From the NCBI RefSeq assembly GCF_900104845.1, contig NZ_FNSR01000001.1:2170001-2234000 (forward strand): 64,000 bases of DNA, read 5' to 3'. Both the position numbers and the translations under genes were made by a program. Below, piece by piece: positions 11,456 through 19,815 of this stretch. This DNA is from Paraburkholderia caballeronis. Its GTDB lineage: Bacteria > Pseudomonadota > Gammaproteobacteria > Burkholderiales > Burkholderiaceae. The notes under the pieces were generated by a model. The model was given only the letters and a program-made list of their open reading frames with translations. It did not search any database and had not been told where the DNA came from. The number at the start of each line of letters is the position of its first letter. Positions within the stretch are counted from its first letter, which is position 1.

Positions 11456-11488
11456 GTGCACTGCGCAGAACGAAACATCGCAGTGCAC
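11456..11488. promoter_or_regulatory. Perfect inverted repeat upstream of the MarR gene
   Basis: GTGCACTGCG at 11456-11465 and CGCAGTGCAC at 11479-11488 form 10-bp perfect arms around a 13-base spacer, in the gap between glxK and the MarR gene. There is no T run after it, so an operator is more likely than a terminator. Confidence 0.5.
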
Positions 11489-11583
11489 AACGCATGACGT
11501 GCGTTGACCAGCGGCGCGGATGCGGCAACAATCGCAACACGCGCAGCATCGACCGCGCGCACCCACACGCAACCAGGAAAACC

Positions 11584-12039
11584 ATGAAGGCACCTAGAAG
11601 GGCCGGGCTGGAGCAATTCTTGACCTACCGTCTGCACATATTGAACAAGCTGTCCGAACGAGGCAGTGGCGAACGTTATCAGGCCAAGCTCGGCATCACG
11701 TTGCCCGAAGCGCGTCTGATCGCGGCCGTCGGCGCGTTCGGACCGTTCTCGGTGATGGAGCTTGCCCGTCACGCGAATCTCGACAAGAGCCAGGCAAGCC
11801 GCGCCGCCGACGCATTGATGCGCCGTGGCTTGATGCGCCGCGACGCGAGCGAGGAAGATGGCCGCCTCGTGCTCGTATCGCTGACGCCGGAAGGCCGTGC
11901 GCTGTACCGGCGCGTGATGCCGATCGCTCGCAAGTGGAACGTCGATTTCTTCGCGTGCCTCGACGAGCGCGAGCGCAACACGCTGCATCAGGCGCTCGAC
12001 AAGCTGATCGAGCATGCGATCTCAATGCAGGATCGCTGA
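11584..12039 (+). CDS. MarR-family transcriptional regulator
   Basis: A 151-residue winged-helix regulator. The start ATG at 11584 is chosen because AGGA lies 5 bases upstream; an in-frame ATG at 11494 would add 30 atypical residues. The core fits MarR: a helical dimerisation region (EQFLTYRLHILNKLSER), the recognition helix in LDKSQASRAADALMRRGL, and the wing RRDASEEDGRLVLVSLTPEG. Ligand and targets are unknown. It may control itself or the adjacent glycerate kinase gene, since a perfect inverted repeat lies just upstream. Confidence 0.9.
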   Translation: MKAPRRAGLEQFLTYRLHILNKLSERGSGERYQAKLGITLPEARLIAAVGAFGPFSVMELARHANLDKSQASRAADALMRRGLMRRDASEEDGRLVLVSLTPEGRALYRRVMPIARKWNVDFFACLDERERNTLHQALDKLIEHAISMQDR

Positions 12040-12080
12040 CACCGCCTGCGCCGCTTACGCCGCTTGTACCACTTACGCGG
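12036..12080. repeat. Degenerate 9-bp-period repeat after the MarR gene
   Basis: Five 9-base units (CTGACACCG, CCTGCGCCG, CTTACGCCG, CTTGTACCA, CTTACGCGG) begin at the stop codon of the MarR gene. The rest of the 411-base gap 12040-12450 shows no gene, only the tRNA-Leu terminator at its right end. Confidence 0.5.
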
Positions 12081-12407
12081 CGTAACCCTGCACGGGCATC
12101 GGGTCCGCCGATGCCCGCTTCGATCCCATCCGGGACGAAGGCCCGCCGATCGCGGACAGCGCATCGATTCGATGCCGGTTTAGCGGCAAACGCAGGCGAA
12201 ATTCGATTCCGCATACGTTTGCGAGGGTTCGAAGTCCCGATTAATCCCGATCAACCCGAGCGGCGTCGATGCGATGCTTCGATGTTCGAACGACCTGTAG
12301 TCGCGATCATTTCGGACGGCTTGCGTTCCTGTCGACTGGCATTCATCGAGTGTGGCGAACGGCAACGCAGGCCTGTTATCAGCGAGGCCGGAGCAAGCCC
12401 AAAAGCG

Positions 12408-12444
12408 AAAAAGGCCGCGTACCTTCCGGTACGCGGCCTTTTTT
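12408..12444. terminator. Intrinsic terminator downstream of tRNA-Leu
   Basis: A 13-bp stem (12411-12423 with 12428-12440) with a TTCC loop, an A run to the left and a T run to the right. It serves the leftward tRNA-Leu and could also stop rightward MarR transcripts. Confidence 0.88.
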
Positions 12445-12450
12445 CTTTTG

Positions 12451-12537
12451 TGGTGCGTGAGGCCGGACTCGAACCGGCACACCCTTGCGGGCGTCAGGAC
12501 CTAAACCTGGTGCGTCTACCAATTTCGCCACTCACGC
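12451..12537 (-). tRNA. tRNA-Leu (TAG)
   Basis: An 87-base class II tRNA on the minus strand: acceptor GCGTGAG/CTCACGC, anticodon loop TTTAGGT giving TAG, a long variable arm (GCCCGCAAGGGTGT region), T-arm GGTTCGAGTCC, and encoded CCA at 12451-12453. Confidence 0.97.
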
Positions 12538-12727
12538 AGGCATCTCTTCGATTCGCGGGATCGACCGCAGCGGACTTGCGCCCGCCAGCCTACCGCGAGA
12601 CGTCGCCACCGCCCCCGAGCCATCGGAGCCGCGGCACCGCCTCCGTGCCCGCCGGGCGCTCGCGCGAGGCTTGTGGCCTCGCGTGTCTGCCGACTTTGCC
12701 GCTTCCCTGCGAGCCGCACGGCCCGCG

Positions 12728-12752
12728 CGCTATAACCGCTATAACCGATAAC
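12728..12752. repeat. Short 9-bp-period repeat in the tRNA-Leu upstream gap
   Basis: Two full copies of a TATAACCGC-like nonamer plus a partial third. It lies in the 413-base gene-free gap 12538-12950, which must contain the leftward tRNA-Leu promoter and the rightward promoter of the next gene. Nothing else is recognisable there. Confidence 0.45.
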
Positions 12753-12950
12753 GCGCCAGGCGACTCGCGGCTTCGGGCTCTGCTGTGCGAAGCCCGGTAC
12801 GGCGACCGCCGCGCCCCGGAAAGCGTGAGCGCGAGATTCTAACCGATTGCCCTGCGCTTGTCTGCATGCCCGGTCGCCATGCGATGCTAGAATCGCCCGT
12901 TCGGCGCGGCGCGCCAGTCCGGACGCCGCGCACCCCACGTCCAATCTGCC

Positions 12951-13784
12951 GTGAACTTCGACGACTACTGCCTGCAAAAGGCAGCCCCGCCCGGATCGAG
13001 CACCTACTACGCGCTGCGCCAGGCGAGCGCGGACCGTCAGCCGTTGATCGCCGCGCTGTTCGCGTTGCGGCGCGAATTCGAAGAGACCGCGAAAGAAACG
13101 CACGATCCAACGGTCGGCCGCACCAAGCTCGCATGGTGGCAAAAGGAACTCGCCGCGTTCGCGGAAGGCTCGCCGTCGCATCCCGTCACTCGTGCGCTCG
13201 CGCAGCGGCTAACCGACCCGCGCGCCGAATATCCGGCGTTGCAGACGCTGCTCGCCGGCTTCGAGATGGACCTCGACCAGGCGCGTTACCTCGACTTCGC
13301 GAATCTGCAGCGCTACATCGGCGGCGTCGGCGGCGCGTTCGCCGCGCTGCTCGCGCGTGTCAGCACCCGCGGGCCGGACGACACCGCGCGCTGGTCGGTG
13401 CCGCTCGGCAACGCGCTGATGCTCGCGCAACTCGTGCAGGAGATCGGCAACGATGCGCGTCACGGCCGCATCTACGTGCCGATCGACGAATTGCAGCGTT
13501 ACGACGTAACCGCCGCCGACCTGATCAACCGCCGCTACAGCGACGCGTTCACCGAGTTGATGCAGTTCCAGACGAATCGCGCACGCGAGGCGCTAACCGC
13601 GGCGCTCGCCGCGATCCCGGCCCCGGAGCGACGGGCGCAACGCACGTTGCGCGCACAGGCTGCGTTGTCGCTTGCGCTGCTCGACGAGGTCGAGCGCGAG
13701 CGTTTCCAGGTGCTGCATCAACAGATCGCGCTGACGCCGATCCGCAAACTGTGGATCGCATGGCGCGCGGCGCGACGCGCATAG
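12951..13784 (+). CDS. Squalene/phytoene-synthase-family protein, atypical metal motif
   Basis: A 277-residue protein starting at GTG 12951. It has the fold signatures of head-to-head prenyl synthases (MNFDDYCLQKAAPPGSSTYY; TKLAWWQKEL; YIGGVGGAFAALLAR; LVQEIGNDARHGRIYVP). The second, Arg-Gly-Arg-containing motif is recognisable, but the first aspartate-rich motif, normally rich in paired Asp, reads REFEETAKETHDP and has lost the canonical pair. It may therefore be a non-catalytic or altered homologue of presqualene diphosphate synthase. No hopanoid or carotenoid genes lie beside it. It converges with the DUF1501 gene 21 bases away. Confidence 0.8.
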   Translation: MNFDDYCLQKAAPPGSSTYYALRQASADRQPLIAALFALRREFEETAKETHDPTVGRTKLAWWQKELAAFAEGSPSHPVTRALAQRLTDPRAEYPALQTLLAGFEMDLDQARYLDFANLQRYIGGVGGAFAALLARVSTRGPDDTARWSVPLGNALMLAQLVQEIGNDARHGRIYVPIDELQRYDVTAADLINRRYSDAFTELMQFQTNRAREALTAALAAIPAPERRAQRTLRAQAALSLALLDEVERERFQVLHQQIALTPIRKLWIAWRAARRA

Positions 13785-13807
13785 ACGCCGGACAGGCGCG
13801 CGGCGTC
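13784..13807. terminator. Short hairpin between convergent genes
   Basis: GACGCCG (13784-13790) pairs with CGGCGTC (13801-13807), spanning the 21-base gap between the synthase-like gene and the convergent DUF1501 gene. There is no T run, so termination is only a guess. Confidence 0.35.
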
Positions 13808-15038
13808 AGACGCGCAGCAGCGGCAGCGGCTCGAAGCGCTGTTGCAGCACCGCCTGCGAATCCAGTCCCCACCACGGCCCGAGCACGGTCGCGTAGATCT
13901 GCCTGAAATCGATGCCAACGGGCAGATTGCCGTTGCCGTCGAGCCGCGCGAGTTGCGGCGCATCGCCATACAAGCCGCCGCGCACGCGGCCCCCGGCGAC
14001 GAAGTGCGCGGCCGCCGTCCCGTGATCGGTGCCGAGACTCTGGTTCTCGCGCACGCGCCGGCCGAATTCCGCGTACGTGACGATCAGCGTGCGGTCCCAG
14101 CGGCCGAGTTCGACGAGCGCGTCGCGCATCGCGATCATTCCCGCCGCCAGTTGCTTCAGCAACGCCGCATGACCGCCGGGCTGATTCTGGTGCGTATCGA
14201 AGCCGCTCAACGTGAGACGGATCGCGGCGACGCCCTGCCCCGCGATCGGCGCGCCTTGCGCGGTGTCGCCCGTTGCGAGCACCTCCATCGCGGTCTTGAT
14301 CGACGCGCCGAACGCGCCCGGCGGAAACGTCGTCTTCAGCGCGTATTGGCCGGGCCTCGGCCGCAGGCGCGCCGCCGCGCGCACGATGTCGTGCTCGACG
14401 TCGAGGATGTGCGCGAGCGCCGGATTGCGCTCGCGCAGCGCGACCGGCGTGACGAGCCGCGCCGCGCGCGCGAACTGCGCGGGATTCACGAGTGCGATCG
14501 CTTTCGCGCCGTTCGCGAGCGGCCCCATCTCCGCGCTGCCGAGCACGACGCCGTCGGCCGCGAAACCGGCCGGCACCGGGTTCTGCGCGAACGCGCGGGT
14601 GAGCCAGCCATCGCGCAGATATTGATCGGCGCGCGACGCGGTATCCCAGATCTCGATCGACCGGAAATGCGACAGGTTCGGCTGCGCATAACTGACGCCC
14701 TGGACGATCGCCAGTTGCTGCTCGCGCCACAGCGGCAGCAGCGGCGCGAGCGCCGGATGCAGCGCGGTGCGCTCGTCGAGTCCGATCGCCTCTTCGCGGC
14801 GCACCGCGAGATTCGGACGATAGCGGTAGTACAGCGGATCGAAAAAAGGCACGACCGTATTCAACCCGTCGTTGCCGCCCTTCAGTTCGACGAGGATCAG
14901 CAGGTTGTCGTAGCCGGCCGCGCGCGGCGCGTTCGCGGCCGGCGTCGCGGCAAGCGGCGGCTGCGCGCGGACCGCGCCGGGCAACCACCATGACGAGCCC
15001 GCCGCCGCCGCGGCCGTCAGAAATTCGCGTCGCTTCAT
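13806..15038 (-). CDS. DUF1501 family protein, Tat-exported
   Basis: A 410-residue protein beginning MKRREFLTAAAAAG, a twin-arginine signal, so it is probably exported folded to the periplasm. The body matches the DUF1501 (sulfatase/alkaline-phosphatase-fold-like) family: LLILVELKGGNDGLNTVVP near residue 45, the GFDTHQNQPGGHAALL segment, and TLIVTYAEFGRRVREN with NQSLGTDHGTAA. The family is usually encoded next to a DUF1800 gene, as here, with the DUF1800 gene upstream (89-base gap) in the same direction. The biochemical role is unknown. Confidence 0.9.
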   Translation of the reverse strand: MKRREFLTAAAAAGSSWWLPGAVRAQPPLAATPAANAPRAAGYDNLLILVELKGGNDGLNTVVPFFDPLYYRYRPNLAVRREEAIGLDERTALHPALAPLLPLWREQQLAIVQGVSYAQPNLSHFRSIEIWDTASRADQYLRDGWLTRAFAQNPVPAGFAADGVVLGSAEMGPLANGAKAIALVNPAQFARAARLVTPVALRERNPALAHILDVEHDIVRAAARLRPRPGQYALKTTFPPGAFGASIKTAMEVLATGDTAQGAPIAGQGVAAIRLTLSGFDTHQNQPGGHAALLKQLAAGMIAMRDALVELGRWDRTLIVTYAEFGRRVRENQSLGTDHGTAAAHFVAGGRVRGGLYGDAPQLARLDGNGNLPVGIDFRQIYATVLGPWWGLDSQAVLQQRFEPLPLLRV

Positions 15039-15126
15039 GCTTCACCTCGCGTTGTTATGCGACGGCATACGGGCAGCCGCTGGCTGCGCGCGCATCGCGT
15101 CTCCTCGCTTTGTGTCGTTTCCCGCG

Positions 15127-16683
15127 TCATTTCAACTGGTACACCGGGTCCATCAACAGGGCTTCGAGATACGCGCCGGCGCTCGCGCCGATCACGATCG
15201 CATCGGCCGGTTCAAGCGGCAATACTGCCCGTTGCATCTGCAATTGTGCGGACAGGTCGGGCTGCGCATCCGCGGTCAATCGATACGGCGCAAGCCACGC
15301 ATCGAGATCGAAGCGCAGACCGCGCGGCATCGCCCCGGCCGACACAGCGGCAGCGGCACGCCGCATGCCCGGCGCGGCGGACGGACTACCCGCCTCGGTC
15401 GCGCGAAACAGCCGTTCGACGAACTGCTTGCGCGCGAGCAGCGTCGCGCTGTTGATCCACGTGTCGCCGCCGGGCCAACCCTTCACGCCCGGCGGCGCGA
15501 AGAGCCGTTCACCGAGTTGCGCGGCGGTCCCCGCAAACGGTTCGGTGCCGCCGTACACGACGTCGAAGCGCCTCAGCGTGCCGACGACGAACTCGACCGG
15601 CGAACTGACGAGCACGCCGCGATTGCGCTCGTCCCAGAAAGTGGGCGACAGCAGCAGCGCGCGCAGCGCGACGCGAATGTCGTAGCCGCTCGTGCGAAAG
15701 CGCGTCGCGATCGCGTCGATCTGCGCGTCGTCCGGCGCGCCGGACACGAACTCGCCCCACAGCTTCATCACGATGAAACGCGCCGTCTGCGGTTGCGCGA
15801 GCAGCACGTCGAGCATCTGATCGCAGTCGAACGCGCCGCGCTGACCGAGGACGACCTTGTCGCCATCGTCATGCAGACCGGGTTTCGACACGAAGCGCCA
15901 CGTATCCGGATCGACGCTCCAGCCGGTGCATGCGCGAGCCGCCTCGGTCACGTCCTGCTGCGAGTAGCGGCCCTCGCCGAGCGTGAACAGCTCCATCGAC
16001 TCGCGCGCGAAGTTCTCGTTCGGCTTGCCCTTGCGGTTGCCCGTGCCGTCGAGATAAAGCAGCATCGCCGGGTCTTTCGCGACGTCGTGCAACAGCGTCG
16101 CGAAGCTGCCGAGCGCATCGCGTCGGAGCAGCGCGTTCTGCGCGGCCATCAGTTGCGGATCGCCGACCTTATCCTCGCCCGACGTGAAATGGTTGTGCCA
16201 GAAGAGCGTCATCCGCTCGGTCAACGGCGACGGCGTCACCAGCATCTCGCGAATCCACCACGCCCGCAGTTCGTCATAACGGCGACGCCTCTGCTGCTGC
16301 GCCTCGCGGCGCTGGTCCGGCGTCCAGGCGCTGCGCTCCGCCCGGTCCGGCGGCGATTCCGACGCCCATGCGGGCAACGGTGTGAGCGCGTCGGTGCGGG
16401 TCGTGTCGAGCAATCGCGTCACGGCCTGCTCGCGGGTCAAGCCGAGGTAGGGCGCAAGCTCCTGCGCGTCGGGCGCAAAACCGGTGCGGATAAGCAGATA
16501 ACGCACGTCGTCGGCGTCGAGCGGCGGTGCATCGCTCACGACGCGCGCCGGGCCGCTGCGATGCGAACCTCGCGCCGGCGTGGCAGCCACCGCGATGCTC
16601 GCGAACAGCGCCGCGGCCAGCACGGCGATCGCCATACGCGACGTGGCCGCGCGCCACGGCGCGACACGCGAAAACCGTCTCAT
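15127..16683 (-). CDS. DUF1800 family protein, secreted
   Basis: A 518-residue protein. The start at 16683 (MRRFSRVAPW) is preferred because a GGGGG ribosome site precedes it and the first 35 residues make a signal peptide ending near AVAATPARG. An upstream ATG at 16815 would hide that signal. DUF1800 features are the ADDVRYLLIRTGFAP opening, LTERMTLFWHNHF, MLLYLDGTGNRKGKPNENFA and REFMELFTLGEG-like RESMELFTLGEG. The partner DUF1501 gene follows. The function of the pair is not established; co-occurrence suggests a shared periplasmic process. Confidence 0.9.
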   Translation of the reverse strand: MRRFSRVAPWRAATSRMAIAVLAAALFASIAVAATPARGSHRSGPARVVSDAPPLDADDVRYLLIRTGFAPDAQELAPYLGLTREQAVTRLLDTTRTDALTPLPAWASESPPDRAERSAWTPDQRREAQQQRRRRYDELRAWWIREMLVTPSPLTERMTLFWHNHFTSGEDKVGDPQLMAAQNALLRRDALGSFATLLHDVAKDPAMLLYLDGTGNRKGKPNENFARESMELFTLGEGRYSQQDVTEAARACTGWSVDPDTWRFVSKPGLHDDGDKVVLGQRGAFDCDQMLDVLLAQPQTARFIVMKLWGEFVSGAPDDAQIDAIATRFRTSGYDIRVALRALLLSPTFWDERNRGVLVSSPVEFVVGTLRRFDVVYGGTEPFAGTAAQLGERLFAPPGVKGWPGGDTWINSATLLARKQFVERLFRATEAGSPSAAPGMRRAAAAVSAGAMPRGLRFDLDAWLAPYRLTADAQPDLSAQLQMQRAVLPLEPADAIVIGASAGAYLEALLMDPVYQLK

Positions 16684-16858
16684 GTTATCCCCCGTAACGG
16701 GCGGCGCAAATCGAAGCCGAAGCGGAATCCGCCGATGCCGCAAGCCAAGACTGTAGCCGTCGCGCGGCCGGACGAAAATAGACAGCGGGGTCGAACCTGC
16801 TACGGGATCTTTCACGCGGACAATGCGTGGAGGCAGACAGACGGCGCTGGCGCGGCGC

Positions 16859-17197
16859 CTAACGCTTGTAGAGTTCGCGGACCGCGTCCTCGATATGCTG
16901 GCGCAGCAGACGCCGCTCGTCGGGCGTCATGTGCCCGTCACGGCGGCGCTGGTCGAGGTCGGGGGGGACGGCGTTGCGCGACGCGGGGTCGGGCGCCGAG
17001 CGCGGGTCGGGCGGCACGTTGCCGCGCACGCGGTACATCGATCTTGCGCCGCTTCGCGACGGCATCCGCGGCAGATCGAGGCGGGAAGTGAAGGGCTGGG
17101 CGCGGGCTTCGACCGGCTCAAGAATCGCCGCAATCGCGCTGGCTACCGCCAACCCGATCATCACGCGGCGCATTCGCGGTCCGGCTCCTCCCTTCAT
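16859..17197 (-). CDS. Small secreted protein, function unknown
   Basis: A 112-residue protein. The start ATG at 17197 has AAGGGA at a good distance; a second ATG at 17173 with GGAGGAG is also possible. A signal peptide (RRVMIGLAVASAIAAILEPVEARA) is followed by a basic, Pro-rich linker and a C-terminal helical segment MTPDERRLLRQHIEDAVRELYKR. It lies divergent to ompR (237-base gap), so the two may share regulatory sequence. I recognise no catalytic motif. Confidence 0.7.
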   Translation of the reverse strand: MKGGAGPRMRRVMIGLAVASAIAAILEPVEARAQPFTSRLDLPRMPSRSGARSMYRVRGNVPPDPRSAPDPASRNAVPPDLDQRRRDGHMTPDERRLLRQHIEDAVRELYKR

Positions 17198-17433
17198 CTT
17201 GTTCCCTTCGTGACGCGCCAAACGGCTACCTCGAATGCATGTGCAGCCCCGGTTCGAAGCGGGCGCGAAAGTTTAAGTCGGTTGAAGTATCTACCGAACG
17301 GCGGCCTTCCGTAAAGGAGTCTAACGATGGGTGCTTTACGTCGTCGCACAGGCCGGGTAAATTTTGTAACTGACTGTAACCCGTAAAACCGGTGCGGACT
17401 CGCACCCCTTCCAATCGCGCTAAGATGCCGGGC

Positions 17434-18159
17434 ATGGAAACGAAGAACCCCTCCAAAATTCTTGTTGTCGACGACGATCCCCGCCTGCGCGATCTGCTGA
17501 GGCGTTATCTCGGCGAGCAAGGCTTCAACGTATACGTCGCCGAAAACGCGCCCGCAATGAACAAGCTGTGGGTCCGCGAACGGTTCGACCTGCTGGTGCT
17601 CGACCTGATGCTGCCGGGCGAGGACGGTCTGTCGATCTGCCGCCGCCTGCGCGGCAGCAACGACCGCACGCCGATCATCATGCTCACCGCGAAAGGCGAG
17701 GACGTGGACCGCATCGTCGGTCTCGAAATGGGCGCGGACGACTATCTGCCGAAGCCGTTCAACCCGCGCGAACTCGTCGCGCGCATCCACGCGGTGCTGC
17801 GCCGCCAGGCGCCGTCCGAACTGCCGGGCGCGCCGTCGGAAACCACCGAGGTGTTCGAGTTCGGCGAATTCGCGCTGAATCTCGCCACCCGCACGCTGAC
17901 CAAGGCCGGCCAGGAGATCCCGCTGACCACCGGCGAGTTCTCGGTGCTGAAGGTGTTCGCGCGCCATCCGCGCCAGCCGCTGTCGCGCGAAAAGCTGATG
18001 GAACTGGCGCGCGGCCGCGAATACGAAGTGTTCGACCGCAGCCTCGACGTGCAGATTTCCCGCCTGCGCAAGCTGATCGAACCCGATCCTGGTAGCCCGC
18101 GCTTCATCCAGACCGTCTGGGGCCTCGGCTACGTCTTCATCCCCGACGGCGCCGCGTGA
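17434..18159 (+). CDS. ompR: OmpR-type DNA-binding response regulator
   Basis: A 241-residue regulator. The start at 17434 (METKNPSKILVVDDDP) is preferred over an upstream in-frame ATG at 17392. The receiver domain has the acidic pocket VVDDD, phospho-acceptor Asp57 in LLVLDLMLPGEDGL, and Lys in LPKPF. The C-terminal OmpR/PhoB winged helix contains LSREKLMELARGREYEVFDR and SLDVQISRLRKLIE. The adjacent kinase gene, 52 bases downstream, is the cognate EnvZ-like sensor. In relatives this pair answers osmotic and envelope signals and controls porins. Confidence 0.95.
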   Translation: METKNPSKILVVDDDPRLRDLLRRYLGEQGFNVYVAENAPAMNKLWVRERFDLLVLDLMLPGEDGLSICRRLRGSNDRTPIIMLTAKGEDVDRIVGLEMGADDYLPKPFNPRELVARIHAVLRRQAPSELPGAPSETTEVFEFGEFALNLATRTLTKAGQEIPLTTGEFSVLKVFARHPRQPLSREKLMELARGREYEVFDRSLDVQISRLRKLIEPDPGSPRFIQTVWGLGYVFIPDGAA

Positions 18160-18211
18160 TCCGCACGCGTCCCTGCATTTCTCCGTTGTGGTTTTCTGAC
18201 AGGAAAGGTTC

Positions 18212-19564
18212 ATGCGGATCGACCGGCGTCTGCTGACGCTCGCATTCGGCGGCCTGTTCTGGCGAACCTTCCTGCTGATCGCGCTGCTGATCGCGGTCAG
18301 TCTCGCCGCATGGTTCCAGAGCTTCCGCGTGATCGAGCGCGAGCCGCGGGCGCAGCGCGTCGCGCTGCAACTGGTCGCGATCGTGAAGCTCACGCGCACC
18401 GCGCTCCTCTATTCCGATCCCGACCTGCGCCGCGCGCTGCTTCAGGATCTCGAAAGCAACGAGGGCGTGCGCGTGTATCCGCGCGAGGCGTCGGACAAAT
18501 ACAAGCTGCAGCCGGACGAGTCGCTGAACCGGCTGATCGAACACGACATCCGCGGCCGCCTCGGCGACGACACGGTGATCGCGCAGTCGGTCAACGACAT
18601 CCCCGGCGTGTGGATCAGCTTCAAGATCGACGACGACGACTACTGGGTCGCGCTCGACCGCGACCAGTTGGACAACGTGACCGGCCTGCAATGGGCCGGC
18701 TGGGGCCTGTTCGCGCTCGGGCTGTCGCTGTTCGGCGCGGCGTTCATCACGAGCCTCGTGAACCGCCCGTTCGCGCGGCTCGCGCTCGCCGCGCGGCGGG
18801 TCGGCTCCGGCCACGCGCCCGACCCGCTGCCGGAACGCGGGATGGGCGTCGCGGCCGAAACGAACCGCAGCTTCAACCAGATGGTGCGCGACCTCGCGCA
18901 ACTGGACGCGGACCGCGCGCTGATGCTCGCCGGCATCTCGCACGACCTGCGCACGCCGCTCGCGCGGCTGCGGCTCGAAACGGAGATGAGCCCGTCCGAC
19001 CAGGCGACGAAGGACGCCATGGTCGACGACATCGAACAGATGGACATGATCATCGGCCGCTTCCTCGACTACGCGCGGCCGGTGCAGCGGCTGGCGGAGC
19101 GCGTCGACCTGTCGGTGATCGCGAGCGAGATGGCCGCGCGGATGGCCGGCGAGGACGGGATGCGGCTCGTCACGCGGCTCGCGCCGTCCGCGATGATCGA
19201 GGCCGACGACACCGACATGCGCCGCGTCGTCGGCAACCTGATCGAGAACGCGCGCAAATACGGCATCAGCGCGAACGACGGGATTCCGCACATCATGCTG
19301 GAAACGCGCGTATCGCACTCGCGCGTCGAACTGTCGGTCGTCGACGAGGGGCCGGGCATCCCCGAGGATCAACTGGCGCTCGTCACCCGGCCGTTCTACC
19401 GGGTCGACACCGCGCGCACGCAGGCGAACGGCACCGGCCTCGGCATGGCGATCGTGCAGCGGCTGGTCAGCCGCTATCGCGGCGCGCTGAAGCTGCGCAA
19501 CCGCACGCCCGGCCCGGGTCTCGAAGTGACGATCGAGTTTCCGCTCGCGAAGGGCGGCGTCTGA
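18212..19564 (+). CDS. envZ: EnvZ-like sensor histidine kinase
   Basis: A 450-residue inner-membrane kinase. Transmembrane segments lie at about residues 15-35 and 162-184, enclosing a periplasmic loop of about 125 residues. A HAMP linker (RPFARLALAARRVGSG) leads to the H-box GISHDLRTPLARLR with phospho-acceptor His244. The ATP lid includes NLIENARKYG, VVDEGPGIPEDQL and GTGLGMAIVQRL. AGGAAAGG lies just before the ATG. It follows ompR by 52 bases in one operon. Confidence 0.94.
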   Translation: MRIDRRLLTLAFGGLFWRTFLLIALLIAVSLAAWFQSFRVIEREPRAQRVALQLVAIVKLTRTALLYSDPDLRRALLQDLESNEGVRVYPREASDKYKLQPDESLNRLIEHDIRGRLGDDTVIAQSVNDIPGVWISFKIDDDDYWVALDRDQLDNVTGLQWAGWGLFALGLSLFGAAFITSLVNRPFARLALAARRVGSGHAPDPLPERGMGVAAETNRSFNQMVRDLAQLDADRALMLAGISHDLRTPLARLRLETEMSPSDQATKDAMVDDIEQMDMIIGRFLDYARPVQRLAERVDLSVIASEMAARMAGEDGMRLVTRLAPSAMIEADDTDMRRVVGNLIENARKYGISANDGIPHIMLETRVSHSRVELSVVDEGPGIPEDQLALVTRPFYRVDTARTQANGTGLGMAIVQRLVSRYRGALKLRNRTPGPGLEVTIEFPLAKGGV

Positions 19565-19815
19565 CGCCGCGCGCCCTGCTTCGTTCGCCTTCTTTCCGCG
19601 CCGCGTGGAGCGGCGCTTGCTCGTTCGTTCCGGTCTGACACACGGCGGCCGCGTCACGCCACGCGGATCGCGGCGACAATCGACGGATTCGCGAAGCATC
19701 GCCAGCACCCGCGCCGTTTTTCGCGCGACGCAATGCGACGCGGCAACAACACCGTTATCGCATGCAGTCAGCACGAGCAACAGGTTCCCCGAACGAACGC
19801 ACTGGAGGTTTCCGC

